Origin: Verrucomicrobiota bacterium JB023
GTDB lineage: Bacteria > Verrucomicrobiota > Verrucomicrobiia > Verrucomicrobiales > Akkermansiaceae
Assembly: GCA_030673895.1 (NCBI GenBank)
Contig: JAUTCR010000035.1
Span: forward strand, 1 to 64,000
Direction: 5' to 3'
Length of the DNA stretch: 64,000 bases
In this document: piece by piece, positions 50,052 through 59,501 of the stretch
Numbering within the stretch: position 1 is the first letter of the stretch
Layout: each line of letters begins with the position of its first letter
The notes under the pieces: model-generated
Told to the model about the DNA's origin: nothing
The model's input: the letters and a program-made list of their open reading frames with translations, nothing else
The model's database searches: none
Position numbers and translations under genes: made by a program

Positions 50052-51329
50052 ATGGCAAATTTTCAGTATATTGCCCTCAACGCGGCAGGGGAACAGAGTG
50101 AGGGCGTTATCGACGCGACAACGCGCGAAGAGGCCATCCAAAAACTTCAAGGGCAAGGCCTCTACCCGACCAAGGTCGGCGAGGCAGGCAAGAGCGGCGG
50201 AAAATCCAAGGGCAAGAAAAAGCCCGCTGCCAAAAAAGGCAAAGCCAAGGGCAAGGCGAAGGCTGGAGGAAAGATCAAGCCGAAGGTGCTGATGATCTTT
50301 ACGCGTCAGCTGGCAACCCTGATTGACTCCGGCCTCCCGCTCCTCCGTGGCCTTAACGTCCTGGCCAACCAAGAGCCTAATCCCGTCCTGAAAGGTACCA
50401 TCTCCTCGCTGGCGGATTCAGTGCAAGGTGGCTCGACCTTCTCGGAAAGTCTTTCCCAGCACCCCCGCATCTTCAACAAGCTCTATGTGAACATGGTGAA
50501 AGCCGGTGAGCTGGGTGGTGTTCTCGAAGTGGTTCTCAATCGTCTCGCCGAATATCAAGAGAAGGCGCAGAAGCTGAAAAACAAGATCGTCTCGGCAATG
50601 GTTTATCCGGTGATCGTGATGTTCATCGCGGTCTTCATTTTGACCTTCCTCATGATCTTCATCGTTCCTCGCTTCCAAGAGATGTTCGATGACATGGGTA
50701 ACGTCGACCTCCCGCTGATTTCCCAGATCGTTTTTGGGGCTTCGGGTTTCATGATGGCCAGGCCTCTGGTCGTTCCGAATGTGGTTTTCCTCCTCCTCGC
50801 GGTCGTTGGTATCTACCTGGCCTTCAATGCTTGGGCCAACACCAAGGGGGGGCGTTTGGCGGTTGATAAGTTCAAGCTAAATGCTCCGCTATTCGGCGAT
50901 ATTCAGCGGAAGAGCGCGGTATCGAGATTCGCCCGAACTCTGGGAACGCTGGTCAGCTCGGGTGTGCCGATTCTGCAGGCCTTGAATATCACCAAGGAGA
51001 CGGCGGGTAACGTGGTCATTTCCAACTCAATCGAGAAAGTTTACGATGCTGTTAAAGAGGGTGAATCGATCGTTCAGCCCATGCAGGCGAGCAAGGTCTT
51101 CCCTTCGATGGTGATCAGCATGGTCGATGTGGGTGAAGAGACCGGTCAGCTCCCGGAAATGCTGCTGAAGATTGCCGACGTTTACGATGATGAGGTTGAC
51201 AATGCGGTGACTGCGCTGACGTCGGTGCTTGAGCCAATCATGATTGTTTTCCTCGCGGTCGTTGTCGGTGCCATTGTTTTTGCTCTCTTCCTGCCTCTGA
51301 TTAAGGTGATTCAGGAGATGCAGGGATAA
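50052..51329 (+). CDS. gspF: Type II secretion system inner-membrane protein GspF/PilC
   Basis: FTRQLATLIDSGLPLLRGL, VSRFARTLGTLVSSGVPILQAL, MVDVGEETGQLPEMLLKIADVYDDEVD; Lys/Gly-rich linker aa ~45-75. Confidence 0.93.
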   Translation: MANFQYIALNAAGEQSEGVIDATTREEAIQKLQGQGLYPTKVGEAGKSGGKSKGKKKPAAKKGKAKGKAKAGGKIKPKVLMIFTRQLATLIDSGLPLLRGLNVLANQEPNPVLKGTISSLADSVQGGSTFSESLSQHPRIFNKLYVNMVKAGELGGVLEVVLNRLAEYQEKAQKLKNKIVSAMVYPVIVMFIAVFILTFLMIFIVPRFQEMFDDMGNVDLPLISQIVFGASGFMMARPLVVPNVVFLLLAVVGIYLAFNAWANTKGGRLAVDKFKLNAPLFGDIQRKSAVSRFARTLGTLVSSGVPILQALNITKETAGNVVISNSIEKVYDAVKEGESIVQPMQASKVFPSMVISMVDVGEETGQLPEMLLKIADVYDDEVDNAVTALTSVLEPIMIVFLAVVVGAIVFALFLPLIKVIQEMQG

Positions 51330-51351
51330 ATCTGGAAACTTCAATCGCCCT

Positions 51352-51918
51352 GTGCGAATCTTAACTGCAATGAAAATCCAGCTTTCCCGTCCTCATTCGC
51401 GCCGTTCTGGTTTCACCATGGTGGAGCTGTTGGTGACGATTTCAATCATCATGGTTTTGATGGCCCTGGCATTCGGGACCTACACCTTGCTGCAGGGCAA
51501 GGCGAAGATTTCGAAGGCTTCCACGGAAATCAAATTGTTCGAGAATCGACTCCAAGAGTATGAAGCGGACACTGGAGAGTTTCCGGCTGGGGATGGTACC
51601 GAAAGGAGTACTAGCGAACTTTATCAGCGTCTTTATGAAGACGGGGTGTTGAACAGTTCGTCCAAGATCTACATGTCAGAGCTTGATCCTGATGGGAACA
51701 TGTTCAGCCGCCGAATTAAGAACGGCATTATCATCGACCCTTTTAAAGACAAGAACCCCTACTTCTATCTTCGTGGTGTGGACGAGAATGGCCAGCAGCG
51801 CGAAGACGCCTATAATCCTGATTTCGACCTGTGGTCTCTCGGGCCTAATGGTGTTGGACGTGGAAAAGGTGGCAACGATCAGGATGCTACCGAAGATGAC
51901 ATCACAAACTGGAGATGA
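51352..51918 (+). CDS. gspG: Type II secretion major pseudopilin GspG-like
   Basis: Prepilin motif RRSGFTMVELLVTISIIMVLMALAFGTY. Confidence 0.85.
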   Translation: MRILTAMKIQLSRPHSRRSGFTMVELLVTISIIMVLMALAFGTYTLLQGKAKISKASTEIKLFENRLQEYEADTGEFPAGDGTERSTSELYQRLYEDGVLNSSSKIYMSELDPDGNMFSRRIKNGIIIDPFKDKNPYFYLRGVDENGQQREDAYNPDFDLWSLGPNGVGRGKGGNDQDATEDDITNWR

Positions 51919-51969
51919 TCATCGGACCGTTCATGCCTGAAATCAAAACGGGGGATAGCTTATAGCGGA

Positions 51970-52590
51970 ATGTCAGAAGAAGAATCGAAGCCTGCTAAAC
52001 CAACAAAGCGGGTGGTAAAAAAGGGAGTTCGCGGCAAGCGGGCTCCTCGGAAGAAAGTTGTCATGAAAAAAGCGGCTTCCGATGAGGAGCCGCCAAAGTC
52101 CGACGAAAAAGAGAAGGCGGCTAATCAGACTGATCAGGTCTCAGAGAGTCCGGCTAAACCGTCATCGGACGAGAAACCCTCGCCGGAAAAGACCTCAAAA
52201 ACGAAAGAAGCCAGCTCCGCTCCGGAGAAGAAGGCGACGATTGAGGTGGTCGAGGAGGGTAAAGCTGAAAGCGACAAGGGCTCTGCCCAGGAAGCGTCTG
52301 AGCCATCCGACCAGTCTGGAGACAACGACGAAGGAAAAAAATCAAATCGTCGGGGACGTTCGCGTCGTGGGGGCCGCTCCGGAGAGGAGCGAAATCGCGA
52401 CTCATCGGATAAGAAAAAGTTCGACCCTGAAGAGGTCGCCGAGAAAGCTTGGCTGATTTATCAAGGGGAACTTGAGGAAGAGGGAGTCTCTCTCATCGAT
52501 CCTCGAAGAGGGCGGGAGATTGCTAGACGCTGCTTCGAACTCGCCGTCGTTTTCTGCGAAGAACGCGAACGGTTCTCATCCCAACGATAA
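51970..52590 (+). CDS. Lys/Glu-rich low-complexity protein with short C-terminal helical domain
   Basis: Basic, disordered N-terminus; C-terminus FDPEEVAEKAWLIYQGELEEEGVSLIDPRRGREIARRCFELAVVFCEERERF. Confidence 0.65.
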   Translation: MSEEESKPAKPTKRVVKKGVRGKRAPRKKVVMKKAASDEEPPKSDEKEKAANQTDQVSESPAKPSSDEKPSPEKTSKTKEASSAPEKKATIEVVEEGKAESDKGSAQEASEPSDQSGDNDEGKKSNRRGRSRRGGRSGEERNRDSSDKKKFDPEEVAEKAWLIYQGELEEEGVSLIDPRRGREIARRCFELAVVFCEERERFSSQR

Positions 52591-53063
52591 GCGCATCAGC
52601 GACAAGAGCCTGCCAATCCGGGAGTCATCACACGTGGTGACTCCTTGCAGTGCTTGTTGAAGGAGGACCGGGATGGTCTATCTCCTGTTTCTGGCCTCAA
52701 TGCCGTCGCATGCAGTGGACGGGTAAGACGAGGCTGGCTCCTTCCCGGGTGGATTTCTCGCTTAGGAGCTTTGGGCTGCTGTCGCAGGTAAGAGAGTCCC
52801 TCAAAGAGCGATCGTTTCGCCGGAGTCGGATTATATTGTTCAAATGTCCGTTTGGCATCTTCATCGCTCACTCGATCGCTTCGGTGCGGTGCTGTGTTTT
52901 ATTCGGACGAGTGTTTTCCGCGATGCCTCCTGCACCTAGGTCGATGGCGGGTAGAACGGTGTTCTCTTCAACGAGGTAACACGGGCGAATCTCGGGCTGG
53001 TTTTTTTAAGTTGTCATTACGACGAATTGGAGGCATGTTGAGTCGCCCCGCGTTCATCTTGTC

Positions 53064-53543
53064 GTGGGATTTTGTCAAATCAACGAAGGAGAGCTTATCG
53101 CAGAAAGTCAGAAAAAAAAGCCAGCCGGAACCTCGCCTAGTGGCGGTGGAGCGAAAGGTAAGGGAGGACCCGCGAAGAAGGGTGCCAAACCAGGGAGTCC
53201 ATCTGGAAATCGTGGAGGTGGTGGTGGACGTGGACGTCCAGGAGGCCGTGGACGAGGAAGAGGACGTGGACGTGGCGGTCGTGGCCGTTTCGGAAACAAG
53301 CGTCCCGAGAAGAAGGTCAATGAGGATGGTGAAGCAAAATCCGTTGAGATCGAAGGAACGGTCAGTGCAGTTCTCGCAGGCACGATGTTCAAGGTCAAGC
53401 TGCCCAGCGGGCACGAGGTTTTGGCTCACATCTCGGGTAAGATGCGTAAGCGTTTCATCCGACTCGTGATTGGTGACAAGGTGAAGATGGAAATGTCTCC
53501 CTACGACACCTCCAAGGCCCGCATCGTTTATCGAGTTGGCTAA
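53064..53543 (+). CDS. infA: Translation initiation factor IF-1 with N-terminal RG-rich extension (true start uncertain)
   Basis: C-terminal [63 protein letters not shown] is IF-1; preceded by [27 protein letters not shown]. Confidence 0.87.
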   Translation: MGFCQINEGELIAESQKKKPAGTSPSGGGAKGKGGPAKKGAKPGSPSGNRGGGGGRGRPGGRGRGRGRGRGGRGRFGNKRPEKKVNEDGEAKSVEIEGTVSAVLAGTMFKVKLPSGHEVLAHISGKMRKRFIRLVIGDKVKMEMSPYDTSKARIVYRVG

Positions 53544-53686
53544 GGCGCGGTAGACTTGCTCGCCAAGGTTTAGCTGCAGCACTAAGCGGCTAAAAATAAC
53601 CCCTCCATCTCATTCTTTTGTTAGAGTGATAAAATGGCGGGGTTTTGTATTTCCACCCAGCCTGTATTAAGGCAAGGACAACGCCG

Positions 53687-54496
53687 ATGAATCTATGGCA
53701 GGCAATCGTTGTGGGAGTGGTCCAAGGGCTCGCGGAGTTCCTGCCAATTTCATCCTCCGGACACATTGTCCTGACCCAGTTTCTGTTGGGAATTAAGCAA
53801 GGGGGAGAGGATTCGATCCTATTCGAAGTGGTGCTGCATGTAGGCACGCTCTTGAGTGTCTTGGTTTACTTTCGGGGCCAGCTATGGCGGATGACCGAGT
53901 CACTCTGGAAGAAGGAGTATCAGGAGGAAAGAAGTTGGATCTGGATGTTGGGGCTGGCGACGGTGCCCGCGGTGATCTTGGTTCTCACGCCCTTGGGGGA
54001 TTTGTTTGAATCAGCCTACGCAAATCCGGTGGTTGTTTCTGGTTTGCTGTTGGTAACTGGGGCGCTGCTTCTGGCTCCCAAAGTGATCAAGGCGAAGAAG
54101 AAGGAACTCACGTGGAAGACGGCGTTGATTATGGGGGTCGGTCAAGCCTTTGCCATCCTGCCGGGGATTTCCCGGAGTGGGTCCACGATCACGGCGGGTT
54201 TGCTCAGCGGGGTGGAGGCCAAGAAGGTTGCGGAATTCGCTTTTCTGATGTCGATTCCGGCCATTGCTGGTGCGGTGGTTAAAGAGCGCGAAGCTTTTGC
54301 ATCGTTATCAGGCGAGTTGATTCTCCCTTATGTGCTCGGAGCGTTGGCCGCTTTTGTGAGTGGTCTCTTTGCTGTTTATCTTGTTCTGGCTGCGATCCGG
54401 AAGGGGCGGTTCGAGTGGTTTGCCTACTACTGCTTTGCCGCCGGCGTGCTCGGCCTAGTCTGGTTCGGTATGGTCAGCACAGGCTGGAAAGCCTGA
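53687..54496 (+). CDS. uppP: Undecaprenyl-diphosphatase UppP/BacA
   Basis: VVQGLAEFLPISSSGHIVL, PGISRSGSTITAGLLSG. Confidence 0.95.
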   Translation: MNLWQAIVVGVVQGLAEFLPISSSGHIVLTQFLLGIKQGGEDSILFEVVLHVGTLLSVLVYFRGQLWRMTESLWKKEYQEERSWIWMLGLATVPAVILVLTPLGDLFESAYANPVVVSGLLLVTGALLLAPKVIKAKKKELTWKTALIMGVGQAFAILPGISRSGSTITAGLLSGVEAKKVAEFAFLMSIPAIAGAVVKEREAFASLSGELILPYVLGALAAFVSGLFAVYLVLAAIRKGRFEWFAYYCFAAGVLGLVWFGMVSTGWKA

Positions 54497-54538
54497 TTCC
54501 GATGTGACCTCGGAGCTTAGATTCCCCTCCAAAAGCTG

Positions 54539-55258
54539 ATGAAAAAGCAGAAAAGTCTGGGTTCAATAATTCTGGGGCTGCTCGTTGCTGCTCTGGTTTG
54601 GTTCCTGAAAGAGCGGGGTATCATTACCGATGAACAGGCTTCAACCTGGTCCTCCGGAGGGGGTCAAAGTGAGCTCTCGAAGGGTGAGGTCGAGGTCGCT
54701 CGACTGAGCCCTGTTCGGGAACAGGGGGCGGGATTGGAGCTCCTTCAAGATTGCCAGCTGATCTTGGGAAGAAATAACGATGGCGATAGCTTCCACGTCC
54801 GTCACGGAAATCGCGAAAGTGAGTTCCGGCTCTACTTCGTTGATACACCCGAGAGCCAATTTAAGACCTATCGGGGTGGTGAATCGAATGGAGAGCGCCT
54901 GGCCGAGCAAGGACGTTATTTCGGGGGATTAGCCCAAGAGGCGACCACTGAGGTTGGGCGGGCTGCCAAGGTTTTCGTCAAGCGGCTGCTGGAGGGATCG
55001 AGCTTCAAGGTGCTGACGAAGTGGGAGGATGTGTATGGGCCGGACCGCCAGTACGGCTTCGTCATCGTTCCTTGGGAGGGAAGTGAGGTTTACCTGCATG
55101 AGCTGCTCGTAGCGAAGGGGTTGGCCCGTATCCACACCCGCGGGGCTGACCTGCCTCAAGGGCGTAGTTGGCGCAAGCAGAAGGATTTTTTGAAAACCCT
55201 TGAGAAAGAGTCGAAGTCCCGGAAGCTTGGCGCGTGGGGCATCTCAGGCTCCCATTGA
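54539..55258 (+). CDS. Thermonuclease (SNase)-like membrane-anchored/secreted protein
   Basis: N-terminal [56 protein letters not shown]. Confidence 0.8.
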   Translation: MKKQKSLGSIILGLLVAALVWFLKERGIITDEQASTWSSGGGQSELSKGEVEVARLSPVREQGAGLELLQDCQLILGRNNDGDSFHVRHGNRESEFRLYFVDTPESQFKTYRGGESNGERLAEQGRYFGGLAQEATTEVGRAAKVFVKRLLEGSSFKVLTKWEDVYGPDRQYGFVIVPWEGSEVYLHELLVAKGLARIHTRGADLPQGRSWRKQKDFLKTLEKESKSRKLGAWGISGSH

Positions 55259-55266
55259 TTCAGCTT

Positions 55267-56034
55267 ATGCTCGCGAAACGCATTATTCCCTGTTTGGACG
55301 TTACTGATGGCCGCGTGGTCAAGGGCGTGAATTTCGTTGATTTGGTCGATGCTGGTGATCCCGTGGAAAGTGCGGTCGCCTATAATGAGCAAGAGGCTGA
55401 CGAGATCGTTTTTCTCGATATTACGGCGACTTCGGATGGCCGATCCACCATGGTGGACGTGGTGGAGAGGACCGCGGAACGTTGTTTCGTGCCTCTCACT
55501 GTTGGCGGGGGGATTCGGAAGGTCGACGACATGAAGCTAATGCTGGGAGCTGGAGCGGATAAGGTGGGAGTCAATTCCGCCGCGATTCATCGACCGGAGC
55601 TTGTTGATGAAGGAGCGGGGACTTTTGGCAGCCAGGCGATTGTCGTTGCGATTGATGCCAAGCGGCAGGGGCCGGGCAAGTGGGGAGTTTACACCCACGG
55701 AGGTCGACGGGCAGTCGATGGCATGGATGCCATTGAATGGGCCAAAGAGGTCGCGGACCGGGGCGCGGGGGAGATCCTCCTCACCAGTATGGACGCGGAC
55801 GGGACCCAGGCAGGCTATGATATTGAACTGACTGCCGCAGTCAGCGATGCAGTGGGGATTCCCGTCATCGCCAGTGGGGGAGCAGGAACGCTCGACCACT
55901 TGGTTGACGTTCTTAATGAGGGCCGGGCCGACGCGGTCCTCGCGGCAAGTATTTTCCACTTCGGGACTTTCACCGTCCCTCAAGCCAAGAAAAAATTAGC
56001 TGAATCCGGCATAGTGGTTCGGAATGCTTTATAA
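55267..56034 (+). CDS. hisF: Imidazole glycerol phosphate synthase subunit HisF
   Basis: [65 protein letters not shown]. Confidence 0.96.
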   Translation: MLAKRIIPCLDVTDGRVVKGVNFVDLVDAGDPVESAVAYNEQEADEIVFLDITATSDGRSTMVDVVERTAERCFVPLTVGGGIRKVDDMKLMLGAGADKVGVNSAAIHRPELVDEGAGTFGSQAIVVAIDAKRQGPGKWGVYTHGGRRAVDGMDAIEWAKEVADRGAGEILLTSMDADGTQAGYDIELTAAVSDAVGIPVIASGGAGTLDHLVDVLNEGRADAVLAASIFHFGTFTVPQAKKKLAESGIVVRNAL

Positions 56035-56182
56035 TTTGAAAAAATTAAATATTGCATTTTGCTGCCGTCTGGCAAACTATCTGCTTGCGAAGTGGCTCCA
56101 TTGGAGGCTTTTAAGTCTCTGGACCTCGCATACCGGAAATCGGTCCGGGACTGCGCGGAGCCCAACCCAACCAGACAGACCT

Positions 56183-56893
56183 ATGAAAAAGACAATCGCG
56201 CTTGGCGCAATCAGTGCAGCAGCCCTGACCGGCTTCGCATATTCCGAAATCGAAAGCTCCTTCCACGTTGGCTACAACAGCACCTACGTTTGGCGTGGCC
56301 AGGACCTTGGTGACAGCATGTATGAGTATGGCCTCGATTTCGCAGGCTCCTGCGAATGCGGCCTGGATTGGGCAGCAGGCGTTTGGTATGCAAATCCAAG
56401 TGATGGAGCCCTCAACGATGAGCTCGACATCTACGGTGCCGTTTCCAAAGACTTGGGCTACGGTTCTGTTGAGCTTGGTTTCATCCACTATGAGTTCGAC
56501 GAGAACGGCGCAGACAACACCGAGATCTACCTCGGTCTTGGCGCTGCTTACGCTGGCATCGACCTTGGTGCTGCTCTCTACTACGTTGTTGACGGTAGCC
56601 TTGGCGGCAACCCTCTCTACGGTGAGCTTTCCGCTGAGTACGGTTACGACGTTTCTGACGCTCTTTCCGTAAGCTTCGGCCTGAGCCTCGGTTCTTACCT
56701 CGACGGTGACGACGTTGTTGACGGTTACACCACCTATGGCGCTCGCCTTGGTGCTGACTACGCTATCAGCGAAGACCTGACCCTTTCTCCTTACGTTGCT
56801 TACTCCGAGACCGACAACTACAACGCCGGTTTCATGGGAGTCGACGATTTCTCCGGTTTCTTCGGCGGCGTGAGCCTTGCCTTCAGCTTCTAA
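56183..56893 (+). CDS. Outer-membrane beta-barrel porin-like protein
   Basis: Signal peptide, alternating beta strands with aromatic ends, terminal FFGGVSLAFSF. Confidence 0.8.
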   Translation: MKKTIALGAISAAALTGFAYSEIESSFHVGYNSTYVWRGQDLGDSMYEYGLDFAGSCECGLDWAAGVWYANPSDGALNDELDIYGAVSKDLGYGSVELGFIHYEFDENGADNTEIYLGLGAAYAGIDLGAALYYVVDGSLGGNPLYGELSAEYGYDVSDALSVSFGLSLGSYLDGDDVVDGYTTYGARLGADYAISEDLTLSPYVAYSETDNYNAGFMGVDDFSGFFGGVSLAFSF

Positions 56894-56923
56894 GCGGAGC
56901 GACTTAAACCTCTTTGTTATCTT

Positions 56924-56954
56924 AACGGTCCTGCTCAAGCGGGACCGTTTTTTA
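56924..56954 (+). terminator. Rho-independent terminator after porin-like gene
   Basis: AACGGTCC...GGACCGTT stem followed by TTTTTT. Confidence 0.85.
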
Positions 56955-57016
56955 TTCCTTCTAGCAAACTTTTTCGCCTAGAGGGATATTCTCATTGAAA
57001 AGCTTGTGGTCTTTCC

Positions 57017-58360
57017 CTAGCGTCCCCGCCCGCGCCCGACCAAGCGCGTTAGCTTAATAAGGACAGATGCCAGAGTGGTCGAATGGGCTCGCCTGGAAAG
57101 CGAGTGTGCCGGCAACGGTACCGAGGGTTCGAATCCCTCTCTGTCCGCCATTTTATCATTTGGCCAGCCTTGGACAAAATTGGTCAATCTTACCTCAAAG
57201 ACCTGATTTTCAGTGCTATCAAGGTTCATGGACACCGTTCCATTCCATTCTCGATTGGACACTGATGGACAGGTTTTCCCAGACTTGAGGGAAGAAAAAC
57301 GGGATGATTTGAGTCGAGGCACCTTAGCCAATTCTCGTTCCAGAGGAAGAAGGCGTGCATCATTGTAATCCGTCATCGTCAGACGGAGATCACTGTGCCT
57401 CATTAACTCCATCGCGATTCTCGGAGCGATTCCGGACGAGTTAAGAAGGGTTGCATAGGTGCGACGAAACGTGTGAAACACAACAGGACGGCCTCGGCTG
57501 TCGAACTCGTCGATTCCGGCCTCCTCTAGGTCTTTCCGAAACCTCTTCATCTGAGTCACCCCCTTGAAAAACACCAAAGTCTTTTGGCTGGGACAAAGTT
57601 CTCTCAGATGAAGGAGCGAATCATAAGCCTCGGGGTGAAGAGGGAAGTTTCCGCCTTTTCGGTTTTTGGTTTTCTCAGGGGCAAGGTCGATTCGAGCAGC
57701 ACCATCTCCGAAGGATATTCGAGACCATTCCAAGGTTTTGAGTTCAGATCGCCTCAAGCCGGAATAGGCGGCAAACCGATAGAGACATGCTCGATAGGGT
57801 GGGACCGATTCAACCAAGCGACTGAGTTCATCAAGGCTAAATGCGCGCATTGAATCGGGCCGAATGTTCCGAAGGCGTTTAACTGACCTAAGAGGATTCA
57901 CCGCAATCATCTCCCGATCTAAAAGCCATCCGAAGAAGCTGTGCAAATGACCGTAGTATTCATTCAGAGTCTTCGCCGACACCCCATTCCTATGCTCTGA
58001 GCTTCTCCAGCTCTCGAAGCTTTCTGCGGACACTTCTGCGAGCCGACTCCAACCGCATTCTTCAATGACCCGAAGCGAACGATTCCGACAGTAAGTGCGA
58101 TGCTTGTGCGTCACATCAGGAGCGAGTCCTGTGGCTATCCAGGTATCCAGAATCTCAGCAAGAGACATCTTTGCTACATCGCGTTGGAGTTTTGGGGCAA
58201 GAATACCAGAAGCCTCTCGTTCTTTCTCCCTGAGAAGATTGAGTGCCTTTTGATAGGCGACTTCCTTACTTCTTGTCCCCAAGGGGAGATCGAAGGCTCG
58301 ACGTTCGACCGTAAACCGGACCCGCCAAGTCTTGCAGCCCTTCTGCTGAAAAACTCTCAT
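57017..58360 (-). CDS. int: Tyrosine recombinase/phage-type integrase
   Basis: AYSGLRRSELKTLEWSRI, VFHTFRRTYATLLNSSGIAPRIAMELMRHSDLRLTMTDYND. The C-terminal frame reads antisense through the tRNA gene. Confidence 0.93.
   Translation of the reverse strand: MRVFQQKGCKTWRVRFTVERRAFDLPLGTRSKEVAYQKALNLLREKEREASGILAPKLQRDVAKMSLAEILDTWIATGLAPDVTHKHRTYCRNRSLRVIEECGWSRLAEVSAESFESWRSSEHRNGVSAKTLNEYYGHLHSFFGWLLDREMIAVNPLRSVKRLRNIRPDSMRAFSLDELSRLVESVPPYRACLYRFAAYSGLRRSELKTLEWSRISFGDGAARIDLAPEKTKNRKGGNFPLHPEAYDSLLHLRELCPSQKTLVFFKGVTQMKRFRKDLEEAGIDEFDSRGRPVVFHTFRRTYATLLNSSGIAPRIAMELMRHSDLRLTMTDYNDARLLPLERELAKVPRLKSSRFSSLKSGKTCPSVSNREWNGTVSMNLDSTENQVFEVRLTNFVQGWPNDKMADREGFEPSVPLPAHSLSRRAHSTTLASVLIKLTRLVGRGRGR
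57061..57150 (+). tRNA. tRNA-Ser (GGA anticodon)
   Basis: Acceptor GGACAGA/TCTGTCC, anticodon arm CTCGCCTGGAAAGCGAG, long variable arm, T-arm GAGGGTTCGAATCCCTC, encoded CCA. Confidence 0.95.
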
Positions 58361-58551
58361 GGAATGCGTGTCCGTTGGGATTTCGCTGCGATGTAAGTCA
58401 GAAGGTCAGACTCAAAGACTAGAATTCTTCCTCCTTCTTTGAATGAAGGGAGTTCGCCAGATTGGATTCGCCTGCGAATGGTTTTGACTGAGGTCTTTAG
58501 AGAGCTGGCCACTTCCTCGAGCGTCAGAAGGTGGGGGATATTCGGCTTCAT
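58357..58551 (-). CDS. Excisionase-like helix-turn-helix protein
   Basis: 64 aa; LLTLEEVASSLKTSVKTIRRRIQSGELPSFKEGGRILVFESDLLTYI; ATGA overlaps with both neighbouring genes. Confidence 0.85.
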   Translation of the reverse strand: MKPNIPHLLTLEEVASSLKTSVKTIRRRIQSGELPSFKEGGRILVFESDLLTYIAAKSQRTRIP

Positions 58552-59354
58552 TTTTGACCTCCTTTTTCCATTTCAACTCGTAGCGCTTCTTCACTTTCCA
58601 GAGCATTGGCGCGAGAGATCGGCCCGAGCGCTTTGATTGCTTGCTTCTTCAGTTCGTTGGTCTCGGAGAAGGTGCAGACTTTTCCATCTTCAACGACCTC
58701 AATGATCGTATACTGGCACGCGAGAAGATCAGAAAGATCGCCCATCATTCTCTTTGAATCTTTCAGGAACACTTGGTCGAAACGGCCGCCATCATGAAGC
58801 GTTTGGTAGGCGAGAATAGCGTATTTGGAACTACGCTTCGAAACCTCTTCACGGAAGCTCTCAAGCCGCTTTAGGACATCATAAATGACTGCACGCTGGC
58901 CCTGTTCATAGCGAATCCAAAATTCCTCTGGCCAGTCCGGCTTGGCTTCTTCTAGCTCCTCTCGGCTAACCTTGCCGAGCCTCAACATTCGCTCTTCGAG
59001 TTCTTGCCCCCAGGCCTTCAACTCCGAGGTGGGAATGTAGACCAGAGGCAACTCCCGTGTTTTTCGCTGCTTGCCGAACAAGCCCTTTCGAGTACTTGTG
59101 ATGTAGAAATAGAACGCCGTAAGGTTGCCTTCTTTAATTCGCTTGTGCACCGCTGGCCGCGAAACAGGAGCGAACATGCTGCCTCCTCCAGGTGAAACCG
59201 TGCTGCCGGCAACCGCGCAGACAGCTTCGAACCATGGACCGGCCTCTTCTTCGGGGCCCTCCTTCTCATAAATTCGCGTGTCAGGGATTCTTTCGCCAAA
59301 GACGTGAAGTTCGTCCTCGGGAATTTCAACAAAGGGGAATGGCTCTCGCTTCAT
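58548..59354 (-). CDS. Element-encoded protein of unknown function (possible DNA-binding segment)
   Basis: 268 aa; SRPAVHKRIKEGNLTAFYFY resembles a HTH; translationally coupled to the xis-like gene. Confidence 0.6.
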   Translation of the reverse strand: MKREPFPFVEIPEDELHVFGERIPDTRIYEKEGPEEEAGPWFEAVCAVAGSTVSPGGGSMFAPVSRPAVHKRIKEGNLTAFYFYITSTRKGLFGKQRKTRELPLVYIPTSELKAWGQELEERMLRLGKVSREELEEAKPDWPEEFWIRYEQGQRAVIYDVLKRLESFREEVSKRSSKYAILAYQTLHDGGRFDQVFLKDSKRMMGDLSDLLACQYTIIEVVEDGKVCTFSETNELKKQAIKALGPISRANALESEEALRVEMEKGGQK

Positions 59355-59501
59355 GCTGAGAGCTATATTCCTAAAAGGTGACGAAATGGCAACTAAAAAG
59401 TTTCGATTACGTCACTTCTCTTCTGCTCTGGTTCGGACAGTTACGGTAGTGGTGTGAACTTAAAAGAATCGGGGTCTACGTCTGCTCAGAAGCCTACACT
59501 T

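Noticed and set aside
53108-53398. Pro/Arg-rich - strand ORF
   Set aside because: Reverse complement of the RG-rich repeat tract of the IF-1 gene; low-complexity artefact.
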